Shown: positions 45,401 to 55,641 of the stretch, piece by piece
Position numbering within the stretch: position 1 is the stretch's first letter
Layout: every line of letters begins with the position of its first letter
The notes under the pieces: generated by a model
What the model saw: the letters and a program-made list of their open reading frames with translations, nothing else
The model's database searches: none
Told to the model about the DNA's origin: nothing
Source of the DNA: Lolium rigidum
Taxonomy: Eukaryota; Streptophyta; Magnoliopsida; Poales; Poaceae
Direction: 5' to 3'
NCBI RefSeq assembly: GCF_022539505.1
Contig: NC_061510.1
Coordinates: 101,324,292 to 101,388,291, forward strand
Length of the DNA: 64,000 bases
Program-made: the position numbers and the translations under genes

Positions 45401-47172
45401 GTAAAACTTTCTAGCCAGAAACCAGGGATACTGGTAAGGAGCTCAAAGAAGTATAAGCTTGAGAATGAGGGACTGTATGACATACCTTTTCCAAAATGCC
45501 AAACACAATCTCACTAAGCTTTTCCAACATCTCAGAACTGCTTGTGGAAGAGGATGTTAGGGCCTTCAGAGCCGCAAGTCTCCGCGCGTGAACTTCAAAT
45601 ACCAGCATCCATAATTATTAATTGAGCATACACAACTTGAAGAAGGCAAGAGACTGAAAACATTTGGTTAACATAAGACTTTCTTGTTCTTTTGCTGACC
45701 CTAACATGAATATATTTAAAATGCGTATTTTCTCATAAACAAGATGGTCAGCTGTCAGCATGCCTAGTTTCAACCTTCAACTAAGACATTTCAGAACATG
45801 TAAAAAAAACTATGACATTTCAGAAACTTGCTTGGTCGTATGGTGTCATTTTTAGTAAGGACGAAATGATTGCCAGGAATAAAATTGTCACTATGCCTCT
45901 CCAAAATACCTCCAAGAGGAGACCAGTTTCCAAAAAGGTGGGGTCATAAGTTTAACGTTGTGAAAAGAATAAGCATGACTGATTTTGATGCAATCAGGGA
46001 GCATCAGCAACAAAATATTTAGGTGTTCTATAATCAGTGGCCAAAAGCTGTACCAGGACACAGATTTTTGCATGATACGATGTGATGTACACTGAGGTGA
46101 TAGTATAGAACCTACATTCAACATCATCGCTGGTGGATTCTGCTGAAAGCTGATTAACTATTCTGGGCACGACATCTGCTCTAGTCACTCCTCCGACGAC
46201 ATCAATGTCGGCAAGAGCATCCCAATTTGGCGTGGGTATGCCACCGGCAGCACTTGAACCCTGGGAGCCATTATCTGACAAAATTCGGGCAAGATAGTAG
46301 TATACGTAGCGCAGAACATTTTTGTCCTCGCATTGCTGGTGGAGCTGTAAAAACAGAAATTAACTCGATGTAAGAGAAAAAAAGATGGCTATATTATGCT
46401 AATGTTAACATAGAGTTGGATGTACGTGCAATTTAAGTTACAACATAGAACACGTGTTTAAGTAGCATAGCTGAATTTTCTGGGAGTTGGGCTCATTTCC
46501 ATTTGTAAAAATTAAAATGGATGTCTATACGGAAGCATAGCTAGAGCAAGAGCAGTATCAGATGGGATGCTTACCATGAGAAGAGATGGAGCCACCGAAG
46601 GATCCACGGAATTGTACACCGCGAGCTTGGGGAACACGCTGTTCACGAGCTGCCTCTGGGAACTTTTCTGTGAAAGGGTATGGCACGAGAGAGCAGCTAG
46701 CTAAGGGCAACAGATCCAAGCTCACATCACGCAATTCGAAGCAACCGAGGCAGCACAACGAACCTGGTCGCACGTGGCTGCAAGCTCGTGGATGCTCCGC
46801 GCCAGCTGCGAGTACGAGACGGGCTGCAGGAGGGGGAGAGAGAATGCAGCGTGAGACTGGAAACAGAGTAGAGAAGAAATGAGGGAGGCGGCGGTGCAGT
46901 AGGGGACGAGCCTTCTTCTTCCTGTTGCGCTGGGGGAGGTTCTTGACGGGGTTGAAGGCCTTGGCTGCTGAGATGGTGTCGCTCTGGATCTGCATCAGGG
47001 TGGCCCTCTTCGACTTGCGATCCGCCGGGGCGGGCGCCGGCGCCGGCGCCGGCGCGGACCTCCCCGATGAGCCGCCCGAGGACGGCTGCTGCGAGGACGC
47101 ACCGGCGGCCGAGGGCGGCGCTGGATCCGAGGTGATGAGATCCATCAGCGTGGAGCCGGAGCCGGAAGACAT
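36438..47172 (-). CDS. TASH3: TASH3-like subunit of the TPLATE endocytic complex (SH3-domain protein), 25 exons
   Basis: The protein is the large AP-like, SH3-bearing subunit of the TPLATE/TSET complex, which drives clathrin-mediated endocytosis at the plasma membrane. Exons in gene order: 46912-47172, 46764-46823, 46575-46667, 46116-46344, 45486-45592, 45301-45363, 44676-44776, 44135-44229, 43885-43905, 43117-43212, 42893-43013, 42631-42789, 42343-42533, 41712-41983, 41193-41294, 40805-40981, 40529-40717, 40158-40399, 39936-40082, 38862-39087, 38528-38656, 38287-38430, 37010-37195, 36602-36661, 36438-36509. They sum to 3543 nt (1180 codons plus stop), close to Arabidopsis At2g07360 in length. 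The N-terminus reads STLMDLIT and ATLMQIQSDTISAAKAF, then SYSQLARSIHELAA and LRYVYYYLARILSDNGSQG. The middle is helical and adaptin-like (RRLAALKAL, VYVRAMVVKALIWMQNP). The C-terminus is an SH3 domain (GKALYDFTAGGDDE, EDVDIEYEVDGWYY, VKKKRAGRDGKIAGLVPVLY). Intron 1 appears to use a GC donor and exon 9 is a 21-nt microexon. Introns 7 and 9 hold Stowaway MITEs. Confidence 0.93.
43695..43796. mobile_element. Stowaway MITE in TASH3 intron 9
   Basis: Near-perfect inverted repeat from CTCCCTCCGTTC to GAACGGAGGGAG, flanked by TA on both sides. It lies between exon 9 (43885) and exon 10 (43212). Confidence 0.92.
44883..45118. mobile_element. Stowaway MITE in TASH3 intron 6
   Basis: Ends CTACCTCCGTTTCAAGGAAT and its inverse (ATTCCTTGAAACGGAGGTAG), flanked by TA. 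236 bp, AT-rich interior with a GTTTGACCA/TGGTCAAAG internal inverted pair. It lies between exons 6 and 7. Confidence 0.92.
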
Positions 47173-47760
47173 GGCCGCGGGCGTGGTGGGCTCGCGGCCG
47201 TGCGGTAGTGAGATCTCCGGCGAGCAGTGCGGCCGGGGTGGGGAGCAATTGGAACGGTGAAGTGCTGCGATGCGATGGATCCAACCGCCAGTTTGGATTT
47301 GGTGGGTGGTGTGTGATGCTGTAGCTGGCTCTGGCTGGGCTGCTCCAACCGGACCGGTCTTGCGAACGACCGACGAGGGGTTCTTTGCTTTTCTCTTTTT
47401 TTCAAATAAATAAACTACCGAAAGATATATATAAATAACCAGATTTTCTATTAATATAAAGCCAGAATAGCCAAAAGATACGCGAGCACTGTTTAACAGC
47501 TTCCAACATAACGCACAACCTAAACACACAAAATGTAAGAAAAAGACACAGTTTTTTTTTTTTTTTTTTTTGAAACTAAAAGACACAGCTTAAAGAAGAC
47601 GAAGTTCTCCGTGAACGACAAAGCAAAAGCAAACTAGTAGCAACGGATCACCAAGTCAACTTGAGGGCATCACAAAAAGATCATCTTTAGATTCTTAAGG
47701 AAACACACGATCCTCCTCCATCACCGTGGGAAAATTTCAAAGTGGAACTAATCGGGTTGC
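47173..47760. other. TASH3 upstream region with a tail-only retroposition
   Basis: Immediate 5' leader/promoter of the TASH3 gene to about 47330, then AT-rich sequence. At 47552-47577 a T20 run plus GAAACT is flanked by perfect 11-bp repeats AAAAGACACAG (47541-47551 and 47578-47588). No gene seen. Confidence 0.6.
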
Positions 47761-48997
47761 AGGATCGATGCCGCGTGAGATTGATGGGCTCAGCAAATTG
47801 TATCTAGATGACAATTAGTTCAATGGTTCTATACCAGAGGAGGCAGTCTAATGAATCTGGAAGAACCAGACTCATCTTACAATTCTCTGCACATGGTGAT
47901 CAGTTCAAATTGGACTCCTCCATTTAAATTACAGTGGGCTTATTTCCCTTCTAGAAAACTTTGTCCACACTTTTCTTTATGGGTTAAAAGGCAGGTGGTG
48001 TTACTTACCGTGGCATTTCTGATGTAGACATAGTTGATCATATGACAGATTGGTTTTCAGCGGTGTTGTCGAATGTTTAATATTTAAACATTTCTTGTAA
48101 TCAAAATCAACACGATGGTCTTCAGCTATGCCTATAGTATTTGACCTCAACTCTAATATGCTCACTGGTACTTTGCCACGGTTACCAAGGCTTTGGTTGA
48201 ACTTGACATTTCCAGAAACTTTATCAGGGCCACTACCATAGAACTTTGGTGCTCCATTTTTTAGTGATATATTGATTTTTTAGAACAGTAACAATGGCAC
48301 TGCATGGTTCGAACGTCTTGGATCCAGCAAAGAACTGTCTGATAGGATGATTTCCTGATTGAGCTGAAGTATCAGTGGGAACTAAGAAGATGAATGCAAC
48401 CTTCTCAGTTGAAGCTCTAATGTTGTACAAAAATAACTTGTCTAGAAACAATGAATTGAATATTCTTGATATTGGCAATGACAAGTTTACCGGAAAGTTA
48501 CCAACATGGATAGCCGAAAAAGAGTGCCAGCTCTATCTTATGTCCGCATGCGACATAATATATTCTCCGGCGCTATTCCGACTCAGGTCAAACAACTTAT
48601 ATACCTGCAATACTTGGACCTTGCAAACAACAAAATATCAGGATTCGTACCTCATACATTGGCCAATATGAAAGCAATGACTCAGGATCATCCACAAGGG
48701 CTAAGCAACCCCTTGTGGTCGAGTTATCACTCTGAGGGGTACAAAGCAACAAAATATGACGATAGCTTAGAAGTGGTAACAAAAGGTCAGTACCTTGATT
48801 AAACAGCTGCCTCGTTTATATGGTTGGCCTTGAATTATCCTCAACAGTTTGGTTGAAGAGATTCTAGTTGAGATAACATCTCTTGTTAATCTGAAAAGCA
48901 TCAACATCTCTCGTAATCAGTCCTCTCGTAAGATTCCAGAGAAGATCGGCTTTCTTGGATCATTGGAGTCTCTCGACATGTCATGCAATGAACTCTC
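47760..48997 (+). pseudogene. LRR receptor-like protein pseudogene, cut by the assembly gap
   Basis: Leucine-rich-repeat motifs occur along the plus strand in several frames with many stops. Examples are KLYLDDNQFNGSIPEEA at about 47800, QYLDLANNKISGFVPHTLAN at about 48605-48665, SLVNLKSINISRNQSS at about 48880 and KIGFLGSLESLDMSCNELS at about 48940-48995. The Ala-Met-Thr-Gln stretch and VTKGQ segment after the LRRs (about 48675-48790) match the island region of grass Cf/HcrVf-type receptor-like proteins. At least six frame breaks are present. The 3' part would fall in the N gap. Confidence 0.8.
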
Positions 48998-49097
48998 NNN
49001 NNNNNNNNNNNNNNNNNNNNNNNNNNNNNNNNNNNNNNNNNNNNNNNNNNNNNNNNNNNNNNNNNNNNNNNNNNNNNNNNNNNNNNNNNNNNNNNNN
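48998..49097. other. Assembly gap (100 N)
   Basis: Exactly 100 undetermined bases, probably a placeholder of unknown true length. The sequence on either side is unrelated (LRR pseudogene on the left, LTR-like repeat on the right). Confidence 1.
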
Positions 49098-49170
49098 CCT
49101 CGTTGGGATCGACATTCTTACTTATCGAAGATACTACGATACACCCCCTATACTTGTGGGTCATCACTTC
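49098..49170. repeat. LTR-retrotransposon-derived fragment at the gap edge
   Basis: The sequence around GATACTACGATACACCCCCT and CTTGTGGGTCATCA resembles the LTR terminus of abundant cereal Gypsy elements (recognised from memory of cereal repeats). Only a short piece is present. Confidence 0.4.
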
Positions 49171-49452
49171 GCCGGCGTCAGGAGGAGTGAGGAACCCGAT
49201 CTATGCGTGGAGTTTCCAATAAAAGTAGTGTTTTCAATAGACAAGATGAAAAAATTTCTCTGTTGGGTACAAAATTTCTAGGCACCACCAAGATTCGTAG
49301 CATTTTAAGAAGAGGGTGTGAATCTACAAGCATAAAAAATCAAATATTGACCGAATACACCACACAACATGATAGCGAGGTGTTCCAACTATATTAGCGA
49401 AAAGGGGGCGAGGGGAAGAAGACGAACAACGTGGTTAGGGATGTCAATGCTT

Positions 49453-49959
49453 ACCGTCCCGCAGTCAGAGTTGGCGCCTCGCTAGCTGTGCGGCGGCGCT
49501 TTGTACGTGACGATGAGCTCGGACGAGCACAGTTCTCCCGAGGCGCAGCGCTTGGGCGTGGCCGGCGTCCGGGCGGGATCGGAGTCCGGACGGCGCCGTC
49601 CTGGGAGGGCATCTTTCGGCGGATCCAGCGGCGCCATCCTGGTAGACCGACCGAAGAGTCACGACGATGGGGGCGACGAGGAGAGATGCGGCGGCACGGG
49701 CGAGGGGATGTCGGTGGCCGCGCCCTAGAAGAGGCGCGCGCTGCATCCGAGCACATCGTGGCGCAGGTAGACCGTGAGGAAGGCGAGGCTCCGGGAGGCG
49801 CAGACGATGGAGGAGGGAATCATGCCGGCCGCCATCGGAGATGAGGGAGAGGAGGGGCCAGGAGGAAGGAGGTGGGATTGGGGAGAGAACGACGGCTGCG
49901 AGAATTGGGGTAGGGTTTCATCCGGATGCTACTTTGTCTCACCTTTTCCTCTCATATGA
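49453..49959 (-). other. GC-rich block with a possible 5' exon of an unrecognised gene
   Basis: On the minus strand an ATG near 49836 opens MAAGMIPSSIVCASRSLAFL, then stops after about 36 codons; other frames are open to a GTAAGC donor at about 49452. The upstream AACCCTACCCC leader resembles a plant gene start. No family motif was recognised. It may be a gene relic cut off from its downstream exons by the gap. Confidence 0.25.
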
Positions 49960-50577
49960 GCCAACCAAATGGCACCACGTGGATAGGCTGTGAGGCCCCC
50001 GTGGGGGGGCATCATATATACCCCTGGATTATGTTAGGATTCTAGTAGTCATATTCTTGTTGGTTTCGCCTCAATGGAGATGGTATCGTCTGCAATAAGT
50101 GATCTTCGGGCTTTCGTTCCGACGAGGTCTCCTTCCTGACGTCAATGGTGTTGGAAGATTACAATCCGCTAGGTATGGGCCTTCAGATTTTGCTTCGCCA
50201 TATTGATTTTGGATCTTTTGTCGTTGTTGCCGCGAGGAGGATTATCCTTGCATTTTTTGTCCCGGTTGCTACGTCCTCAGCAATGGTGATTCGTACTCTC
50301 GGTTCTCCATCAACGACGATAAAGCTAGTCGGTTGTTATTCCCTGAAATACTGGTGTTGGTACTCTTGCCGATGTTGAATGATTGCTTTAATGGATGCGT
50401 GCGTACCCGCAGGCTTGGCATTGCGGCTCAAAAAATTATGGGAGAACTTTCGTCGGTATTTACAGGTCTATGGTTCATTATCTATCTTTGGCTGCCTTCA
50501 TAAGAGTACAAGATTGTGTATTAAAAGAAGAAAGAATTTGAATACCTCGAAAATTTGTTACTATCTTTTAGACTTTA
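49960..50577. other. Intergenic, retroposon-like but unclassified
   Basis: T-rich plus-strand sequence resembling LINE 3' regions (no ORF motif, no target duplication found). No gene seen. Confidence 0.3.
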
Positions 50578-50836
50578 CTCCCTCCGTCCCAAAATGTAAG
50601 GCGTCTAAGGATTGGTCAAAAGTCAAACCTTACAAACTTTGACCAAATATTTAGAAAAAAATATTTACATCTACAATATCAAATTGGCATATTAAGAAAA
50701 TATACTTTAGGGTGAATCTATTGATAATGATTTAGTATTGTAAATATTTATATTTTTGTGTATAAACTTGGTCAAACTTTAAAAATATTGCCTTTTAACT
50801 AATCCTTAGACGCCTTATATTTTGGGACGGAGGGAG
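50578..50836. mobile_element. Stowaway MITE
   Basis: 259 bp between CTCCCTCCGTCCCAAAATGT and its inverse, with long internal complementarity (GGCGTCTAAGGATTGGTCAA versus the right arm). Flanked by TA. Confidence 0.93.
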
Positions 50837-51205
50837 TATTTTGTAATCATTGGAGTCCGTCCATGTATCTCTACCATGTACTATTTATTACTATGAATAT
50901 ATGTGGTATTGATTGTCAAAAAAATGAACTTGTGTCACAAGTGTCTCAAAGACATGTGTTTGTAGGCATCTATAATTTCTATAAAGTTTATCTTCACTAA
51001 GATGCATTTAATTAATGTTTGCAAGGTCAAATTTATTGCTGCCACATCACTTCAATTTTTTCTATCCATCTGATTGTAAATCTATGGCCATCCTATATGG
51101 TAACTAAATAAGCCTCCACCTGGTGGCGCACGAGCCTCCAATGCATATTCATGCCTTTGTGTAGCCAGCACAGCCGCTTGATGCATGCTCACATATTCTG
51201 CTATT

Positions 51206-51535
51206 GAGAGGGGATTTGGTGACTAGGTGTATACGTGAGTATCTCTAGATGCCACACTATCTGCGTTGAGATCCGGTTCTCGTCAATTGGATCTGTTGCC
51301 TTGACGTTGTCTTATCCATCGTTAAGCGTACTTGGCGTGGGTCCTACGTGATTTGAAAGTGCATCTAGCCCACTATTTGAATTCAAAAATGTGGGGTCCT
51401 ACGTGATTTGGAAGTGTTGTTAGTGCTGATGTGGTTTGCTAATCCAAGTGATGGTAACAATGAATTGCTAGATGTGACACGTGTCAACCAATGGATACGT
51501 GCTCACGTATACACCTGGTCACCAGGCATCTTTTG
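51206..51535. mobile_element. MULE-type MITE with 10-bp target duplication
   Basis: Flanked by the direct repeat TTCTGCTATT (51196-51205 and 51536-51545). Inverted ends share GGTGAC(T/C)AGGTGTATACGTGAG. A TCCTACGTGATTTG motif occurs twice inside (about 51342 and 51391). A 9-11 bp duplication is typical of Mutator-like elements. Confidence 0.82.
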
Positions 51536-51695
51536 TTCTGCTATTTATTGCTCAACTCTTTCGCTGTTGTTGGCTTTGCTTCCTTTTTTTTCCTCTTCCA
51601 TAACTGGCAACGGAAACACAACCATTAAGCCACGTGTCTCCTCCACTTCCGCCCCACCACGTCTCTCTACAATCTACAATCCCGCTAAACATATA

Positions 51696-53100
51696 CTAGG
51701 AATTGTAGCGCGGCGCACGCCGCGCCCGTGGTGTCGATCATGTAGAATGTGTAGTCAACCTTTGGTTTTTAGGAGCTGTCTTTTTATAGTTTACGACGAC
51801 GATTTGTGTATAGGGACGTGCATGTGATTAGGTTTTCCTAATCAGCTTGTGTGCCTGATTTTTTTTCATTTGTTGTTGTGTAATAATTACCATTCAAGAA
51901 TTATGCGCCTTGGAAAATTGCTATCAAATAATTACCATAGGGAAATTAATACTGAGGCTAACAATTTGTGTCAAATAATTACAGGTGGTCCGATGAAAGA
52001 TTAATATCAAATAATCATTGCCGAGGTTGTAGATCTACGCCGAGAAATTTTGTCAAATCATTGTCAATGTTACCGTGGTAAGATTAGCCCGGAAAATATG
52101 TCGAAAACTACTATCAAATAATAGAAAAAGAATAATGGGGTTAACTAATGGTAGAAAATTACGCAGGAAAGTTATCTCGAAAACCTATGGCAAAAAAATA
52201 GGGGGAATATTATCATCAAATTACTGTCACCACGGATGAATTACTGAAGGGTAGCTGCCGTTGCAAGAATTACAGTCGAAAAATTGTGTGGAAGAATCAC
52301 GGTTGAATTTAAAAAAAAAAACGATATAGAATAAAGCCGTAGCCATAGGGTAACTATCGTTGGGCCGGTATGTTGTATCAAAAAGTTACTGTCGTTAAAT
52401 GAAAGAAGAAGAACGTAAATAAAATGTAGCAAAGATGATATAGTTCATTTTTAATCACGTTCAAGAATTATGCGCCTTGGAAGATTACTATTAAATAATT
52501 ACCATATGGAAATTACTACTAAGGCTAACAAATTGTGTCAAATAATTACAGGTGTCCCATTGAAAGTTTAATATAAATAATCATTGCCGAGGTTGTAGAT
52601 CTACGCTAGGAAATTTTATCGAAGAAGTCGATAAATCATTGTCAATGTTACCGTGGTAAGATTAGCCCGAAAATATGTCCAGGAACTACTATTAAAGAAT
52701 AGAAAAAGTATAATGTGGGTTTACTAATGGTAGAAAATTACGCAGGGAAGTTATCTCGAAAACCTATAGCAAAAGAAAATCTATGGCAAAATAATAGGTA
52801 GAATATTTTCTGCGAATTACCGTCACCACGGATGAATTACTAAACGGTAGCTACCATTGGAACTATTACAGTCGAAAAAGTGTGTCGAAGAATCACGGTC
52901 GAATAATTATTTTTAAAAAAAGTAATGTAGAAAAAGGTTGTTGCCATAGGGTAACTATCATCGGCCGGTATGTTGGGTCAAAAAGTTACCGTTGAAAAAT
53001 GAAAGGAGATGAATGTAAAGAAACATATAGCAAAGATGATATTTTTCATTGCCAGGAATTACTGTAGCATGATGTTACTGTTCATCATGGTACTGTTCAT
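51696..53100 (-). mobile_element. Helitron-like element: 3' hairpin/CTAG end, body with a tandem duplication
   Basis: On the minus strand a perfect 8-bp-stem hairpin (51708-51725, GCGCGGCG/CGCCGCGC) is followed after 8 bases by CTAG (51696-51699) and T. This is the same geometry as the terminus at 31627. The body contains two diverged 567-bp tandem units (51893-52459 and 52460 to about 53040). The 5' TC end is not identified, so the right border is a guess. No protein motifs. Confidence 0.5.
51893..53040. repeat. Two-unit tandem duplication, period 567 bp
   Basis: Units start TTCAAGAATTATGCGCCTTGG at 51893 and 52460 and stay alignable to the end, with numerous substitutions. They are AT-rich, with CAAATAATTAC-type sub-motifs and no coding potential. 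Confidence 0.9.
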
Positions 53101-53109
53101 GCTCGAAAA

Positions 53110-53217
53110 TGAACAGTGCATTGAAGGGCTGAGAGGAGAGCAAACGTGGTCAGCTTTTATATATGAACAGTGCATTGAAGGGCTGAGAGGAGAGCAAACG
53201 TGGTCAGCTTTTATATA
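53110..53217. repeat. Perfect 2 x 54-bp tandem duplication
   Basis: The unit beginning TGAACAGTGCATTGAAGGGC is repeated at 53110 and 53164 with no visible difference, implying a very recent duplication (or an assembly artefact). Confidence 0.93.
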
Positions 53218-53639
53218 TAGTATATTCCCCCATCACACAACAGACACAACTCCAAACAGGCAGCACAATCGTTTTCCAGAACAATGGAGCCACCGATGTC
53301 ATTTTCCTGTCGATGCGGTGATGACCCAACATGGTGGTGAATGGTGCATGTATCTTCTCACCCGCTGAGGCCTCATGAATCTCTTTGGCTAGCATCACTC
53401 TCGCGAATTAGGTGTTGACATAGGTCATGTAAGCTTCTCCCCACCCTGATTTGCGTTGTTGGTCTCCGATTATCCGATCTGCATCTTATCCATTTTGCTT
53501 GCCCAGAGCTTGGTAAAATTCCTGTGTGAACTGACCTGCCTTTGTGCATCAAACATAAATGTCCTCCTTGCTGATGCAAGTTCTTTCTTGACCTTTTTTT
53601 GTTGGTGCAGGTTAGAGTCAAAAGAGCAAATAGAAAGAG
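53218..53639. other. Intergenic, no gene recognised
   Basis: Short ORFs on both strands lack family motifs. No transposon ends were found. Confidence 0.4.
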
Positions 53640-53652
53640 AAGCAGTACCGTG

Positions 53653-53812
53653 AAAAAAAATGAAACAGTGTCTAGGAGGTACTAGAAGAACATTATTGAT
53701 ATAGTAGAAGCGGGACTTGACGTGACAATTACACTAATTTGTCCCTGACAGGGATCCGAACTCTGGTTGTTAGGGTGCGCCACTGCGACCCCAACCACTG
53801 GGCTATACCCAA
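53653..53812 (-). mobile_element. tRNA-derived SINE (Au/p-SINE-like)
   Basis: On the minus strand the 5' end (right) has a box A-like TAGCCCAGTGG and a box B-like GAGTTCGGATCCCT, the internal RNA polymerase III promoter. The 3' end is a T-run (plus-strand A8 at 53653-53660). Flanked by the 13-bp duplication AAGCAGTACCGTG (53640-53652 and 53813-53825). The 3' T-run is the style of grass Au and p-SINE1 families. Confidence 0.85.
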
Positions 53813-53825
53813 AAGCAGTACCGTG

Positions 53826-54733
53826 GTGTCCAGCTATATGTTGTTCTGTAAAGTAATTGATTCTTCCGTCCTTGATTCTCTGATGTTAGCTCTCAACTTG
53901 CTTGAACCATCTGTCCAGTTCATCAGAGTGCATACCTATCATCGATTCCAGATTTCCTCACCACAAATGCTACCTCTATCTCTCCAGCTTTGTCATCTCC
54001 GGTGCTATCTAAGAACAAGGAAATAAACCAGGTTTAGTTTTTTTCGATAAGGAAACCAGGTTCAAGTACGTGAAGATAGACATGTTACATTAGGTTAATT
54101 TTAATGGCTTCCAAGTTACAATGTTACAGCAACATCAACAACTTCAGGGTGTTGGACGAAAACTGATTCAAGGTCAGCTGGAACAATATGACAGCAAGAA
54201 AGTTCAAAACGATAATCAAGGTCATGAAACCAGCCATCCTGTCTGGTGCATGTATCCTCATCATTCAAGTAACCTAGGACGAAGTGAGTTCATAACTATA
54301 CAACTGACTACTGAGAGGACAGAATATGGAATACAAACAGTGTGTAATTTAGGTTGAAAAGATAGCAGCCACATGGTCTAAGGACAATTCGAGCTCTAAT
54401 TATGTTTACATATGTAAGGAGCAGAAAATTCCCATATAGTGCAATATAAATCAATTTTTTGTGGCAAATAAAATAATTACTGTATTTAGAAATACATTGA
54501 TAAACGGTTGCACTATCACACAAAGGAAAAGTATAAATTTAATCATAAAGATAATGGTTAAATCATGTGGTACTATAAGAAAACATATACTATTCTCCAA
54601 AGGAGATTTATCTTTTTTAATGTATGGTTTCCGCATCCAAAGCTAAATAATTATGTAGCTATAGGCTTGCACCCAATAATAGTATATGCAACTGAGCATT
54701 ATTTGACTGTTCATATTGTTTCTTGCATACACC
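53826..54733. other. Intergenic, no gene recognised
   Basis: AT-rich; all ORFs are short and motif-free on both strands. Confidence 0.4.
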
Positions 54734-54749
54734 AACTAGTTTACTCAGG

Positions 54750-55625
54750 CACCACATCACAAGTCGTGGGCTCCTCCCTCCACCTCCCGATCCCATCCTT
54801 GAGAGTCGACTCTCGCGTGGCCGCCCAGATCCGGCCGCTCCTGCCGCCGGTGACCTTGCTGGCTGGCTGCGAGATGTGCTAGGACGAGGGATGGCTCATG
54901 TACAGAGTAGATCTAAGTTTAGCTTTGGCTTTATGCTAGTTTTCGGCTTGATGCCGCTCTTTTTCTTCCCCTTCGGCTGGCTTCCGGTGACCCACAGCGA
55001 CGCCGGAGCTAGGCTACTCCTTTCCTGCACTCTATGTCCATGGTGGATATCTTGCAGGGGATGGAGATGGCCAAGGCCGTTTCAATAAATTCGCTGGTAT
55101 GGTGTTCTTCTTCTTGATCTGGAGCTGCGCGTGGGTGTTTCTCCTCCTGGCCGGCCATGGTGGCGAGGGGGTGGAGAAGCTCAGAGTGCTGTCTTTTGGA
55201 GCTGGAGGAAGGCGGGGAGGTCAGTTGGTGCTGCAATCTGGAGATTACTACACGGTGGCTTCGTTCGCCGCTGTGATCTGTGGCCGATGCGGCGGAATCT
55301 CGACGCGTCAAGTTTCGACGCTTCTTCAACCTCCTGCTTGGAGGCCTCTTTCAGAGACACTCGTCGGCGTTCCTCATCTTCTCGTCCTCAAGTGGTGCGT
55401 CCCCGATGGCGTCAAGGTGGCCGGCGGTGGTGCCTCAAATTCGGTGGCAAGGACAAAGGGCTCGATTGCTTTTTCTTACTTTGTTCTAGGGTCCTGTGTG
55501 CAAATTTCTAGGACTGTGATGTATCCTCTTAGTTTTACTAAGGTCCTATGTGTAAGATGTATCCCACCGGCGATACTAATGCAGCATCTGGGGTCGTTCG
55601 TGACCCCTATTCCCGTTCAAAAAAA
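54750..55625 (+). mobile_element. Non-autonomous LINE-like retroposon with 16-bp target duplication
   Basis: Flanked by AACTAGTTTACTCAGG (54734-54749 and 55626-55641) and ending in a short A-run after CCCCTATTCCCGTTC. GC-rich left half, no ORF2 motifs; the overlapping ORFs in three frames are compositional. A 5'-truncated or deletion-derivative LINE, or a retroposed transcript, would both fit. Confidence 0.8.
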
Positions 55626-55641
55626 AACTAGTTTACTCAGG

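Noticed and set aside
46558..47586. 342-codon ORF reading through the TASH3 first exon
   Set aside because: It reads through the promoter and intron 1. The conserved family start is the internal ATG at 47172 and the frame must be spliced after AAGAAG at 46912.
53755..53812. tRNA-like sequence with A- and B-box motifs
   Set aside because: Flanking 13-bp direct repeats and a T-run tail show it is the head of a SINE, not a tRNA gene.
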